DNA of 64,000 nucleotides from Lamellibrachia satsuma (taxonomy: Eukaryota > Annelida > Polychaeta > Sabellida > Siboglinidae), in assembly GCA_033239005.1 (NCBI GenBank), contig BSQZ01000107.1, positions 186,001 to 250,000 on the forward strand. Reading direction: 5' to 3'. Made by a program: the position numbers and the translations under genes. How positions within the stretch are numbered: the stretch's first letter is position 1; each line of letters begins with the position of its first letter. The notes beneath the pieces are model-generated. The model saw only the letters and a list, made by a program, of their open reading frames with translations. It was not told the DNA's origin and made no database searches. This document shows positions 12,206 through 64,000 of the stretch, in pieces.

Positions 12206-12940
12206 GTGAACATCATAACTTTACAAAAAGGAAATATTTCTAGAGCATAGAGAGGGCGTAGCCGTAGGCCCTAGATTAATCATTCTTCTCTTACAATTTA
12301 TGTTGTATAGCTATCCTTTTCCCTAAAGACATTTCTCACAACTTGACGACGAAGAACGAATAACTCGATTGACATACAACTATCAGATGAATTACTACTA
12401 CTAAATACTTAATGTAGAGTTCACAACAACCCCGAATCAAAATACGTTTAATTTTTTACGCGATCTGAACGGAGAAGTTTGCCAACCGGATGTTTTGGGT
12501 TCTAAATCCTCGCGCATGGGCACATCGCACGACGGGGGGCACAGTGAGGTTTCGACGAGTCGGTCTCCATTAGAGATTTAGTCAAATTGTTTTGTGCAAT
12601 ATGTTAGCTAGTAGGTAACATTATCTGCCATATATATATATATATATATGTTTGTAGATATAACACAGTGTGAAATCAGTAAACTTTGTGACTAATTAAC
12701 GGTTCCACGTAATCCGGTTTTTTCACAAGTTCGTCGGTTTCGCCGAGTGATAATATGCGTTTTATAAACTAAACTGCCATGGCATTGCTGATTAGCAACT
12801 TAAATAGGATGTCTTTTGCCAAAAATAATCGCACCGTCGCGACCCGGGGGTGTGGTTGGAGGGGCTTGATGATGTTGTGAATTGCTTAATGAGCGATCTT
12901 ATATGTGATAATATTCGTCATAAATATTTCTTGACAACAA
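12206..12940. other. Intergenic with a CpG-containing patch
   Basis: About 12470-12850 is richer in CG dinucleotides (CCTCGCGCATGGG, GCACGACGGGG, TTTCGACGAGTCGG) than its surroundings and could be an upstream promoter or exon of the 14.65 kb gene. There is no direct evidence for that. A short (TA)n sits near 12633. Confidence 0.3.
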
Positions 12941-12942
12941 GA

Positions 12943-13695
12943 TTTAACAAGATTTGCCATCCAAGCCAAAGGCCCAGATGGCAAGTGGACAAGGAAGCCA
13001 TTGGCTTATCGAGATTCCAACAATGTTCACCTACTTATAACCCGCCCTCCTGATATATGTGTCAACCTTGTTTTTAAACATATTCACGCTGCTAGCAGTT
13101 ACACAATCTGTAGACAATTTGTTCCATTCATTTATTGTCCTCTGTGAGAACGAGTGCTTCCTGATGTCCAATCTACATTGATCCTTTACTAATTTTACCT
13201 CATGTCCTCTAGTTCTGCTATCCTTCTTGAGTGAGAAAAACATATTTCTATCAATATTTTCATACCCATTCAATATCTTAAAAACTTCAATCTGATCTCC
13301 TCTTAACCTCCTTGTCTCTAGAGTTGTTAAACCACATTCTTTCAGGCGTTCTTCATAACTAAGGTCTCTAAGTTCTGGAATCATTTTAGTTGCTCTCCTT
13401 TGTATGCGTTCAAGCGTATCTATATCCTTCTTACGATATGGTCTCCATGCTTGTATACAGTATTCTAAATGAGGTCTAACTATTGCTTTATAAAGAGGTA
13501 TAATTAACTTTTTTCCCTTGTATGTTATGTTTCTTCTAATCAATCCAAGAATTTGATTACCCTTTGAAGCTGCAATACCACACTGCTCTGAAACTTTCAT
13601 ATCAGCACTTATTGTAACTCCTAAGTCCTTTTCTTTTACAGTAGTACTCAGAACAGTATCTCCCATTTTATAGATGCGTTCTTGCCATTGCATAA
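12943..13695 (-). mobile_element. CR1-like LINE family A, 5'-truncated 3' end (antisense)
   Basis: Carries one long antisense frame with RT C-terminal motifs ([56 protein letters not shown]) ending RRAGYK, almost identical to the 63 kb LINE. The 3' end carries stem TTGCCATC 12954-12961 and GATGGCAA 12977-12984. Truncated at about 13695. A young copy. Confidence 0.9.
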
Positions 13696-13709
13696 AACAA
13701 CAGTAAGAA

Positions 13710-14265
13710 TGCATCTTGACTATGACATAGCAGTATGGTATCCAAAAAGAACATTATTGCGATAGAAAATGTCCAAAGAAGAACAACAAAAGAATTTCCA
13801 GGGATGAGAAACTTAACTTATATAGAAAGATTAAAATTATTAAAACTTCCCTCATTGTCATATAGACATATAGATGAGGCGATATGATTGAAGTTTTTAA
13901 AATTATACACAATCTATACGACATTGAATCTTCACCTAAACTCTTAAAATCGGAGGATGTATCCTTCAAGACATGAAATAGAGGTCATACTCTAAAATTA
14001 TTTACTGAAAGAGCAAAAACAAATATAAAAAAATACTTTTTCCATCAGAGTGCCTGAACCTTAGAATTCCATCCCGTAAACAGTCGTTCAAGCAAAATCT
14101 TTAAATACTTTTAAAAACCACCTGGTCCAATCAGGAAATTTTGTATAATTTTGAAGCACCATTATAAACATTAACTGGAATTCTTAAACTATTAATAAAC
14201 GATGAAGAAGATCTGATCATTGAGGAGTCACAAAAATCCTGCGATCAGAACCATCTTAAGGTATT
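13710..14265 (+). mobile_element. LINE family B relic, RT C-terminus (sense)
   Basis: Broken translation LDYDIAVWYPKRTLL-like, AKLFTERAKT-like and a 3' end with GATCTGATCATTGAGGAGTC and CCTGCGATCAGAACC. The same 3' region recurs at 17985-18757. Multiple stops. Confidence 0.7.
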
Positions 14266-14651
14266 AAAATATACAATGATACATACGTGCATACGCATGC
14301 ACATCACTCACACACAACAACACAAACAAAATATAAATGTAGTCAACATAAAAACAAATAAAATATAATATTACTGACTGCATTGTATCAGTTTGTCATT
14401 TTGTGATTTCAGAAGAAAACATCGAACAAGAGACACTGAAGTACTGGTATTGAATGCATTCCTGTCCCCAGCACGGTCAACTTGCAGTGACATCACGCAA
14501 AGGTCCACACAGAAACAGCAGATGTTTCATTGACCAGAAGGACTACAGTGACACATCTCATTTATGTACAGTTGAGATGTGAAAGTGTGACTACAAACAA
14601 ATATTTACAGAACACGCATGGTCTTGTTTCTTGACGCAGCTGCCATTCGAC
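14266..14651. other. Upstream region of the coiled-coil gene
   Basis: Non-coding by eye. A plausible 3' splice site, TTGTTTCTTGACGCAG|C, lies at about 14639, twelve bases before the chosen ATG, suggesting the mRNA has an upstream 5' UTR exon. Confidence 0.4.
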
Positions 14652-15104
14652 ATGTCTTCATCCACTGAAGACCTCACATGCCAAATCCGACAACTCGATC
14701 GCAAATTCCGACGTGCCTGCGACCAGATCCTTCTGCTGAACAACCAGATTGAAGACCTACAGACGCGCTACGACCGCGCAATGAAGGCAAACAGACGCTC
14801 GTTCCGATACAGTCTTCGTCTGCGTCTGGCCACTCTAGAGGGTGTACGGAACATGTTCTATGAATATGCGAGTCGGTGTGCTGACGAGCTGGAGGAGTTG
14901 CAGAACCAACTGATCGAAGCTGGTGAAGATCCAGACGAACTCGACACGGATGACGACAATGACAATGCTGACAGAAGCAATGATAATGACACTTTTGCTG
15001 ATGACGATGATGAGCATTTAACCGATAACGATGGTGGCAGTGGAGGTGGTGGATCGAAGGAAAATCTTCCTCTTTCAAACAGTCATAATGGATTGTTATC
15101 GTAA
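14652..15104 (+). CDS. Uncharacterised acidic coiled-coil protein, 150 aa
   Basis: I do not recognise this protein. The ATG at 14652 (MSSSTEDLTCQIRQLDRKFR) is the first in-frame Met. Residues about 5-92 are strongly helical and charged with heptad-like leucines (LLLNNQIEDLQTRYDRAMKA, RLRLATLEGVRNMFYEYAS, CADELEELQNQL), predicting a coiled coil. Residues about 96-130 are an Asp/Asn-rich acidic low-complexity tail, followed by a Gly-rich patch (GGSGGGG) and a short end SNSHNGLLS. No signal peptide or membrane segment. The frame is uninterrupted and composition is coding-like (GC-rich third positions against AT-rich flanks), and no transposon motif is present. It lies between FANK1 and CFAP43 on the same strand. 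AATAAA at 15628-15633 may end its transcript. Confidence 0.7.
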   Translation: MSSSTEDLTCQIRQLDRKFRRACDQILLLNNQIEDLQTRYDRAMKANRRSFRYSLRLRLATLEGVRNMFYEYASRCADELEELQNQLIEAGEDPDELDTDDDNDNADRSNDNDTFADDDDEHLTDNDGGSGGGGSKENLPLSNSHNGLLS

Positions 15105-17145
15105 CGGTATGGTCAGTAACGTGGCAGCAATCAGGAAAAGTTCTAATGTGTTATAATATAGTGCAAGTTGTCTCGTAACATTTGAAATGATGTTGTTGGG
15201 AATGGACAACTCGGGCCACGTATGTTTGAATGACAATGGTTTGCTTTTGCCGCTGTAAAAGGTCCAGCACAACAGACTGTGGAGTGTCTTCCTGGATTCT
15301 GCGGTTGTTTGATCCAATACAAGAACTTGCATGGCTGAGCTGTAATATAAGACAGCTGATGGTATAGTCTGAGAAACGTTGGATGTGTGTGATGTATGTT
15401 TCAAATGATGTTACTTTAGCATGGAAAGTGCTATGTTTTGTTTGTTTTGCTTGATAACAGTACTGCTTATATATACCTCCTGCACTACCAATTATGTGCT
15501 CACTATAATGAAGACAATTAGATATGGAAAACTGATTTTGGATTAAGCAAATTAAGATGTTATCACCTAAATAATTGGTTGCATGTCTGTTTTAGGAAAT
15601 TTGCTGTGATGTTCCTCAGCTGGGGTGAATAAAAGTTGTACAGTGTGTATTCACCTTATTAGATATAATAATGATATTAGTACAAGATGCAGTATTCTCG
15701 TTCTTTTATAGGATGGTGTTTGTACATTGTTTAATCCCTTAAGTAAGATTAAAGTTGTTCTGTTAAGGATACAGTTCACAATTCTTTACAGCATACCATC
15801 CAACAACATTCAATGCACACACTGTATATGATAACATTAATTATCTAACAACAAAATGTTCCTTGACAGAAATAATGAACATACCAATAAAGCATATAAT
15901 TGTATCTCCATCAATATGTAATGTAACATAATGCTAAAAGGACTTGGACCTATAATTAATTAATTGGACAGTGTGGTAACAAAACTCTTACCTTAGCCGA
16001 GCTGATGGACACTTGAAACGTTGCAGTGTATGTTGTTAGGAAGAACTACCTGTATGTATGGCTGGAAGGTATTAGTAGCCTATGTGTGTGCCACAACACA
16101 AATGTACACGCACACATGCATGGGTCACACATCCACAGGATGAATTGCTAACATTATTTATGTGGATAGCTGCCTCCATTGCATCAGTGGAGTATTCCAC
16201 TCCCATCCAGGGTTGGATTCAATTACAACTGACAATATTCACAACATGTACGACACCTATCAGTTTAGAATAAAACTATGTTTGCGGTTTGTGACATCAC
16301 TGCGAAAAGTTTTTGACATTACTGCATCGCCTGAAACTGGTAGATTTCAAACATGGTCATAAAATAAATTTTTTTATATTTTCTGAAAGCGGTTATTTTA
16401 CTTAGGTAAACGCGTCTGTAGTCAGTTTTATTATCTGCTGTCGTACAACAGACATTATTTATAACATTTACATATGTAGTCAGTTTTATCTGCTGTCATA
16501 AAACAGACATTATTTATAACATACATATGTAGTCAGTTTTATTATCTTCTGTCGTACAACAGACATTATTTATAACACGTACAAGATTTGTTGGCTTAGA
16601 ATAAAACCACTGTTGTGGGACATCAGAAATATAATTCTAATATGCATGCTTAATTAATATATATTACACACCATCATAAGAACTCAATTGCAACACTTAA
16701 AACATGTATTACACATGCATTTACATTGCTTGAAAAATGTCAATTACAGCACTTCATAAAACAATTACAATTATGTCGCATAAAAATGCTACATAAAGGA
16801 TCAATTGTAATAATTCATAGGTTGAGTACAACTACGTTGTTTTATAAAGGAAGATTACATGTGTCATTACAGCTCATATTAAAGTTTTATGTGAATTTGT
16901 ACTTACAATTACTTCAGTACACATTGTTACATCGTTCAAAGTAAAATCAGTTACACTGTAATTGTAATAAATGACAGATAGTCTCGTGTAAACACAACTT
17001 GACACTCGTCCGCCTTCGTGATGGTTATGAGAGCGACAAATAGTGGCGCCACATCACGGAGCTTAGATACTTATGCTGGTTCTGACATGGCCCGTGAACC
17101 AGTCCGCAAACGGCGGCTCTCTTTTTGAATTGTATTCTCGCGAGA
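15105..17145. other. 3' flank and intergenic
   Basis: Probably 3' UTR to about 15650 (AATAAA 15628), then intergenic. A roughly 55-bp unit with AACAGACATTATTTATAACA repeats three times at about 16420-16580. No other gene seen. Confidence 0.5.
16420..16582 (+). repeat. Small tandem repeat, about 55 bp x 3
   Basis: Unit contains GTAGTCAGTTTTATTATCTG and CAACAGACATTATTTATAAC. Confidence 0.8.
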
Positions 17146-17155
17146 TATTGCGTCG
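17146..17155. promoter_or_regulatory. TCTCGCGAGA palindromic promoter motif
   Basis: Perfect 10-bp palindrome 103 bp upstream of the CFAP43 ATG. In vertebrates this motif marks CpG-type promoters and is bound by BANP (earlier attributed to Kaiso/ZBTB33). Function here is inferred. Confidence 0.6.
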
Positions 17156-17162
17156 TTTCATG

Positions 17163-17176
17163 GGTGTCATGGCAAC
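17163..17176. promoter_or_regulatory. RFX X-box-like site in the CFAP43 promoter
   Basis: GGTGTCATGGCAAC fits RYYNYY-WW-RRNRAC at 13 of 14 positions and lies 82 bp upstream of the ATG. X-boxes bound by RFX factors within about 150 bp of the start are typical of ciliary genes. A GTTGCC half site (17245-17250) and GGCAAC (17270-17275) flank the start codon. Confidence 0.65.
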
Positions 17177-17220
17177 GAACTGTTTGAGGCTTCAATATTT
17201 GGAACGCTAGCAAACGTTCA

Positions 17221-17228
17221 TGTAAACA
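17221..17228 (+). promoter_or_regulatory. Forkhead (FOXJ1-type) site
   Basis: TGTAAACA, 30 bp upstream of the CFAP43 ATG, matches the core forkhead motif. FOXJ1 works with RFX on motile-cilium genes. Inference from sequence only. Confidence 0.5.
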
Positions 17229-17257
17229 AAAATTAGTCGTTGACGTTGCCTTGGAAT

Positions 17258-58011
<40,754 letters not shown>

Positions 58012-58061
58012 GCAGGCATCACACTGGACTAAGGGGCTTTGTAAACATAAATAATTCAAAT

Positions 58062-58067
58062 AATAAA
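58062..58067 (+). terminator. CFAP43: CFAP43 polyadenylation signal
   Basis: AATAAA 51 bp past the stop codon. Confidence 0.55.
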
Positions 58068-58069
58068 AT

Positions 58070-59470
58070 GGATAGGATTGACCCCACCCACCCATCCACC
58101 CATCCACCCACACCATTATCCAAAAACATAATTACAGGCACTGTACACACATTGTCATGCAGTGAATGGGAAGTCAATTATTGCAAAATTTAAACCGGGA
58201 AATAACTAAAAAAATTGCATTTTCAATTTTATTGGTGATAATCCAAGTGGACCCTTGACCCACCTATATCCATTTTTTGGGATTATTGGAATTTTTTTAT
58301 AATTACAAAGTCCTTAGAGACGATGGTACAGTCAGTTATGTAATGCTATCACATTCAAAGCCAGGCCTTACAGCAAGATGGTCAAGAAATGTAGATCAAT
58401 AAAAACGTGTTTTGTTTATGGCGTTACACATGTAAAATTATAATAAATGTTTATTTCGTTGGTGATAATTTTCAACAAGTTGGGAGAATAAATGATTATC
58501 AGTTTACTTTTAACATGACTGTTAAAGGTAACTCAGGCACTGAATTCTGGGGCATAGTTCTTCTTCCACTCACCAGATGGTATGGCAATCAGGCTGTCAC
58601 ATATGTGGCTGTGCCGGTATCCCCATGACAGGTGTTTCCCAGTTAATCTGCACCAAATTAAATCCCAGAATTCAGTTCCAAAAGAATGCATCTGGTCGGT
58701 TGCCAATACACTGAAGTGAGTTAACTTTAATAGTTGTATTAAAAGAAAATGTACAATGAATGTTTACTTCATTGAAAGAGTACAGCTGTATATCAGTGCA
58801 ACTGTGGCAACAGAATTGTGGATATTGTTGGTTATTAGAAGTTATTTTTAATTGTAACTGGGTTAAGTGTATTAATTGCCAGTTGGTTGCCAATCCATAG
58901 TTAACCCAAACTTTCAGGGCCCACTTTGTTGTGCATTAAGTGACTTTTGTACCTGACCTTAACCATCGGATGCATTTGAGCAACATGTGAAGTTTTTGTT
59001 CCAATACATGGTACATTAATTGCCATCCATGCACCTTTAAACCTAATTTTCACATAAGACTAGGACAAAATATTTATTTACCTGCAACATATTAACGTGC
59101 TTCATGTTAGTATGATTTGTATGTGTGCCATGATGTGTTAATTATTTGTTCCACAGCTAACATGAAATTACAGTAACCTGCTTTGTTATGATTACTTGAA
59201 GCCACTGATAAAACAAACAATATGTTGTTTTGCAGGGTTTGAAACAACAAATAAATCAGTTGGTTATATGATTTGATAGACTGTTATTTGTGAAATGTGG
59301 TATGTTTGGTATTCTTTTCTGCAGCTAAATATGGTTGTCTGCAACACAATGTTACATGTATGAATATGCTTGAATTAAAATGTATTTACACAAAGTTGTA
59401 ATGTTATGTGTTCCATTACAAATGTACTATTCTGCTTTTCCATGCAAATTGTTCAGATCATTTTAATCAT
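58070..59470. other. CFAP43 downstream intergenic region
   Basis: No gene seen. A 13-bp inverted pair (ACTGAATTCTGGG 58537, CCCAGAATTCAGT about 58664) may mark a small hairpin element. (GCAC)n-like tract at about 59480-59545. Confidence 0.45.
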
Positions 59471-59479
59471 GTACACAAA

Positions 59480-59545
59480 GTACGAATACGCACGCAAGTA
59501 CACGCGCGCACGCACGCACGCACGCACACGGACGCACGCACGTAC
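59480..59545 (+). repeat. CG-rich (GCAC)n microsatellite
   Basis: Alternating CGCACGCACGCACGCACG, potentially Z-DNA-forming. Confidence 0.85.
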
Positions 59546-59862
59546 GCCAGATATATGACCAAGAGTGAAGTGTTTACTAACAATAATTGGCTTATTTGTT
59601 TATTTCAACCTAAATTAAAACAGTCCGCGAATGGTCAGCTAGACGTTCATTAAAAAATTAGCAAAAAAACATGTTATTAATTTAGTATAGCTTACAAATA
59701 TGCTAAATAACCATAACATGTTATTAATTTAGTCAGTATGCTTACAATATGCACATGAAATTCGCTAAATAACCATGACAGTAGCATAGATTATGCATAA
59801 ACATTATGGCTACACTTACAGCGTTGTGTGTCTGCATCATACGTGAATAATGGTTTGCATAC

Positions 59863-60850
59863 ATGCACTACATTCCGGTTGAGGGAACAGTAGACGATAA
59901 AGTGGGGAAAGACACAAGAGATGCTAGGGAGAGCTCACCTCAGCCTGGGAGGAAGTTAAGAGGAGGGAAGGTGACAGGTCATAGGGAGACAGGACGTAAG
60001 GAGACGGGAAGGAAAGGAACGGGAGGGAAGACAACCGGGGTGAAGGAGAGGGGAGTAGGGGAGACAGGAGGGAAGGAGAAGGGAGTGGGGGAGACGGGAG
60101 GGAAGACAACCGGGGTGAAGGAGAGGGGAGTAGCGGAGACAGGAGGGAAGGAGAAGGGAGTGGGGGAGACGGGAGGGAAAACAACCGGAGTGAAGGAGAG
60201 GGGAGTAGGGGAGACAGGAGGGAAGGAGAAGGGAGTGGGGGAGACGGAAGGGAAGGGGTCAGGACAGAATGTGATGGAGGGGATCGAAAGGAAGAGTTAT
60301 TCTGCAGCAGTGATAGAGGGGGTGAGGAAGAGAGCGAGGGTGTTTGTGGGGGATTCGATAGTTAGGAAGACCGACAGAGTCTTAAACAAGGGAGATGATG
60401 TGGTGGTCTGCTTGCCTGGAGCCAAAATAGAGGCGATAACTGAGAGGGTAAAAACATCGTAGGGGTAAGGGTGGATCTGTTTTAGTACATGTAGGGACAA
60501 ATAACGTAGAGAGGAGGGTACAACTGCCATAGTTAGGAAATATAGGCAGTTGGTCAGAACACTAAAACAGACGCGGTTGAGCAGGTAATACTGTCAGGGA
60601 TTTTACCTGTGATGGGCAGGAGGGTCATAAATATCGAAATTGTCGGGGGATGGCAATTAACATGTTAGTCCAGAGGCTGTGTAGGGAAGAGGAAGTGGAT
60701 TTGTGGATTTATGGGAAAGTTTTGTTGGGAGGGGTGATATGTACATGAAGGATGGGCTTCATTTAAGTGGAAAGGGGGCGGCAGTATTCGCGGACAAACT
60801 TTCAGCAGCAGTAGATAGCGACTTGGGTACAATGACAAATATTTTGGAAG
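59863..60850 (+). pseudogene. LINE ORF1, broken: G/K-rich repeats plus SGNH esterase-like domain
   Basis: N-terminal low-complexity part has a 25-residue repeat (KTTGVKERGVGETGGKEKGV...) about three times, 75 bp each at 60000-60255. Then RARVFVGDSIVRKTDRVLNK and CLPGAKIEAI, matching block I (GDS) and the LPGA segment of SGNH hydrolases that CR1 ORF1 proteins carry. The frame is lost at about 60462; later frames give HVGTNN-like and VILSGILPVMGR-like pieces. Confidence 0.75.
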
Positions 60851-60890
60851 TAAACATTCTTTAAACTAGAAGAGCAGGGGTTACCTAGAG

Positions 60891-61373
60891 GTGTCTCAAG
60901 CAGAACAAGAGACCACTAGCACAGATAAACCAATATCAAATCATCCGAAAAACATCTCTGAAAAAGGTTATAGATGCGTATGTTTAAATGCAAGGAGCAT
61001 AGTAAATAAGAAAAACGAATTAAACATTATGGTAGAAGATATTGACCCTCACATAATTGGTATAACTGAATCATGGGCCAACATAGATATAACAGATGCT
61101 GAATTAGGACTGACAGGATACGTAATGTTTAGGAAAGATCGAATAGGAAGAAGGGGCGGGGGAGTTATTTTATATGTTAAAGAATCTATTCAGGCTTATG
61201 AAATAAAACTAGAAAGGGAAGCAGATTGCGATGAAGCTGTTTGGTGCAAAATTGTTTCAGGAAATTCAAAATTAACTGTTGGATTAGTTTACCGAAGTCC
61301 AAACATAAACGAAGAGGACAACACAAAAATAAAAAACGCTATAAAGGAAGTTAGTAAAGGGAATGTATCATAA
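60891..61373 (+). pseudogene. LINE ORF2 part 1: AP endonuclease N-terminal half
   Basis: CLNARSIVNKKNELNIMVED, IIGITESWANIDITDAELGL, GGGVILYVKESI, VWCKIVSGNSKLTVGLVYRS: the N-terminal endonuclease motifs (N, E, Y). The frame breaks at about 61367 just before MGDFN. Confidence 0.88.
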
Positions 61374-62641
61374 TGGGAGATTTTAACCATGGACACATAC
61401 AATGGAATTCTCTAGAGAGCACAGGGATTGAGGATCAACAATTTCTATGTTTAATCCAGGATAGCTTTCTTACTCAGCACGTACTAGAACCAACAAGGGG
61501 AGAAAATGTATTAGATATAGTTTTGTCATCACAAAAAGAATTAGTGGACAATGTAAAAATATTTGAACCATTGGGTAATAGTGACCATAATCAAATACAT
61601 TTTGACATCAATGTAAAATCAGAAAGTAAAAATAAGAAAACGTACAAGAGAAACTTCCACAAAGGTAACTACAAAGATATGAGAAAATACTTAGCACAGC
61701 TAGATTGGAATAACATGCTGATGAATAAGACTGCAATTGAATGTTGGAATATTCTAAAATATGAAATTGAGAGTATCATTGATAAATTTGTTCCCTTCCG
61801 AAAACAAGGAAAACGGTGTAGAAAGAAACACGTGTCAAAAGAGGCAATTAGAAAAATAATGCTAAAACAAACTATGTGGAGGGTTTATAGGCGTACCAGA
61901 AAGGAAGAAGACTATGCAAAATACAAAGAGGCACTTAATGCAGCTACAACTGAAATCAGACAATCTAAAAGAAGCTATGAGCAAAAACTGGCATGTAACA
62001 TAAAAACTGACAGCAAGAGTTTTTATGCATATGTCAGGAGTAAACAAAACGTACAAGACAAGGTTGGACCTCTAGAAGACAGTGCTGGAAATATAATATC
62101 ACAGGGGTTTTTAATGGCGGAAGACCTAAATGGTTACTTCAGTTCAGTGTTTACAAAAGAAGATATTAGTTCATTACCAGTTGCTGATGCTAAATTTCAG
62201 GGGACTAAATCTGACTATTTAGGACCGTTAGTTGTAACTCCAGAATTGGTAGCTAGGAAAATAAAGGCAATGAAGGATAACAAATCACCGGGAGTGGATG
62301 GGATTCCTCCAAAATTACTAATGGAAACAGTAGATCAAATCAGTATACCACTTGCAAGAGTATTCAACTTGTCATTAAAAGAGGGAGTTGTTCCGTTTGA
62401 ATGGAAAGAAGCAAACATCATACCATTATTTAAAAAGGGTTCGAGAAATAAGTCAGAGAATTACAGACCAGTGAGTTTAACGTCAGTGATTTGTAAATTA
62501 TTAGAAAGGTTAATTAAAGACCATATGGTGGACTTCCTCGTTAAGCATAAATTATTAAATTCATCTCAACATGGATTCCTTAAAGCGAGGTCATGCTTAA
62601 CAAATGTGTTATGTTTTTGGAAGAAATCACTAAGTGGATAG
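61373..62641 (+). pseudogene. LINE ORF2 part 2: endonuclease C-terminus and RT N-terminus
   Basis: MGDFNHGHIQWNSLESTG and SDHNQIHFDI complete the endonuclease (GDFN and SDH catalytic motifs). A long linker follows, then RT blocks SPGVDGIPPKLL, EWKEANIIPLFKKGSRNKSE, NYRPVSLTSVICKLLERLIK and QHGFLKARSCLTN. The frame breaks in a T run at about 62613. Confidence 0.93.
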
Positions 62642-63741
62642 ACGAGGGATCGCCAGTAGATATTATCTACTTAGATTTTCAGAAAGCTTTTGACAAAGTG
62701 CCACATCAAAGATTGCTACTTAAATTAAAAGCCCATGGTATCGGGGATAGCATAACTGACTGGATAGAACAATGGCTGACTGACAGAAGACAACGAGTTG
62801 TAGTAGATGGCGAAGTTTCAAATTGGAAATCGGTTTTGAGTGGGGTACCTCAAGGATCAGTATTAGGACCTATATTATTCTTAATTTATATCAATGACTT
62901 GGACGACAGTATAACAAGTAACGTACTGAAATTTGCGGACGACACAAAACTGTTTAGAAAGGTTAATACTGATGGTGATAAACAACATTTACAAAACGAT
63001 CTAGACAGATTAGTGAAATGGTCTGAGAAATGGCAGATGCTGTTCAATTTTGGGAAATGTAAATGCCTACATACAGGACATGGGAACTTGAATGTAAACT
63101 ATAAAATGGGAGCTACTGTTCTTGGTACTACTGTAAAAGAAAAGGACTTAGGAGTTACAATAAGCGCTGATATGAAAGTTTCAGAGCAGTGTGGTATTGC
63201 AGCTTCAAAGGGTAATCAAATTCTTGGATTGATTAGAAGAAACATAACATACAAGGGAAAAAAGTTAATTATACCTCTTTATAAAGCAATAGTTAGACTC
63301 CATTTAGAATACTGTATACAAGCATGGAGACCATATCGTAAGAAGGATATAGATACGCTTGAACGCATACAAAGGAGAGCAACTAAAATGATTCCAGAAC
63401 TTAGAGACCTTAGTTATGAAGAACGCCTGAAAGAATGTGGTTTAACAACTCTAGAGACAAGGAGGTTAAGAGGAGATCAGATTGAAGTTTTTAAGATATT
63501 GAATGGGTATGAAAATATTGATAGAAATATGTTTTTCTCACTCAAGAAGGATAGCAGAACTAGAGGACATGAGGTAAAATTAGTAAAGGATCAATGTAGA
63601 TTGGACATCAGGAAGCACTCGTTCTCACAGAGGACAGTAAATGAATGGAACAAACTGTCTACAGATTGTGTAACTGCTAGCAGCGTGAATATGTTTAAAA
63701 ACAAGTTTGACACATATATCAGGAGGGCGGGTTATAAGTAG
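62593..63741 (+). pseudogene. LINE ORF2 part 3: RT catalytic core to C-terminus
   Basis: IIYLDFQKAFDKVPHQRLLL, GVPQGSVLGPILFLIYINDL, the catalytic FADD box (LKFADDTKLFRKV), then thumb and C-terminal domain ending FDTYIRRAGYK and TAG at 63741. Intact over 382 codons. Confidence 0.94.
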
Positions 63742-63787
63742 GTGAACATTGTTGGACTCTCGATAAGCCAATGGCTTCCTTGTCCAC

Positions 63788-63818
63788 TTGCCATCTGGGC
63801 CTTTGGCTTGGATGGCAA
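63788..63818 (+). other. 3' terminal stem-loop of the LINE
   Basis: TTGCCATC pairs with GATGGCAA around a 15-nt loop; the likely RT recognition structure. Same stem with different loop in other copies. Confidence 0.6.
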
Positions 63819-63844
63819 ATCTTGTTAAATCTTGTTGTTAAATC

Positions 63845-63960
63845 TACATTATATGTACAAGCACTACAATACATGTACATGTACTACGATACATGTACAT
63901 GCACTACGATACATGTACATGCACTACGATACATGTACATGCACTACGATATCATTCAAA
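63845..63960 (+). repeat. About 20-bp tandem repeat after the LINE tail
   Basis: ACGATACATGTACATGCACT unit, about 5 copies. Confidence 0.9.
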
Positions 63961-64000
63961 ACAGTTGGAAAACGTGTAGTACGATGACCACATATACGAA

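Larger units (their letters stand above)
59850..63845 (+). mobile_element. Near-full-length CR1-like LINE, family A
   Basis: ORF1 with SGNH/esterase-like domain, ORF2 with AP endonuclease then reverse transcriptase, a short 3' region with a stem-loop (63788-63795 with 63811-63818) and a (TTGTTAAATC)-type tail repeat. ORF2 has two single-base frameshifts and ORF1 several, so this copy is dead but young. Antisense tails of the same family occur at 9.1, 12.9, 31.8, 44.2 and 57.6 kb. Exact 5' end not resolved. Confidence 0.9.

Noticed and set aside
59924..60184. Antisense Ser/Pro/Leu-rich ORF
   Set aside because: Complement of the G/K repeat in LINE ORF1.

Overview
The window is animal nuclear DNA. 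It has spliced genes with GT-AG introns, AATAAA signals, many decayed non-LTR retrotransposons, tRNA-derived SINEs, long (TA)n runs and an unusual density of intronic minisatellites. Both recognised proteins are conserved cilium/sperm proteins, and the window is invertebrate-like. Minisatellites that span exon/intron boundaries make me suspect a cephalochordate (amphioxus), where I recall such boundary minisatellites being described; I cannot prove the species.

Layout, all genes on the + strand. (1) 1-4912: the 3' part of a FANK1-like ankyrin-repeat gene, five exons, whose first visible exon/donor junction is repeated seven times. (2) 4913-14651: intergenic DNA with a 35-bp minisatellite (5.9-7.0 kb) and several antisense or sense LINE relics. 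(3) 14652-15104: an uninterrupted 150-residue acidic coiled-coil protein that I do not recognise. (4) 17258-58011: a complete CFAP43 (WDR96) gene. I rebuilt 36 coding exons whose phases chain without a break to 1726 codons, against 1665 residues as I recall the human protein. The first exon encodes only about 10 residues and sits under a compact promoter with a TCTCGCGAGA palindrome, an RFX X-box-like site and a forkhead site. (5) 59.85-63.85 kb: a nearly full-length CR1-like LINE with an SGNH/esterase-like ORF1 and an endonuclease/reverse transcriptase ORF2, both frameshifted.

CFAP43 is a WD40-plus-coiled-coil axonemal protein that works with CFAP44 in the tether/tether-head complex of inner dynein arm f/I1. 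FANK1 is a testis/cilium-associated ankyrin protein.

The most interesting signal is not a gene. In at least four places a tandem duplication spans a real splice junction and multiplies the splice site: the FANK1 first visible exon, and CFAP43 exons 8, 15 and 20. At CFAP43 exon 32 the acceptor is present ten times at an exactly in-frame 33-bp period with no stop, so acceptor choice could add up to nine 11-residue repeats. Exon 20 was duplicated in a 170-bp block that creates a possible 30-nt in-frame cassette exon. Exon 30 is preceded by decayed copies of itself. In three other introns a minisatellite appears to be an expansion of a transposon end (SINE head, MITE terminus, another dispersed repeat).
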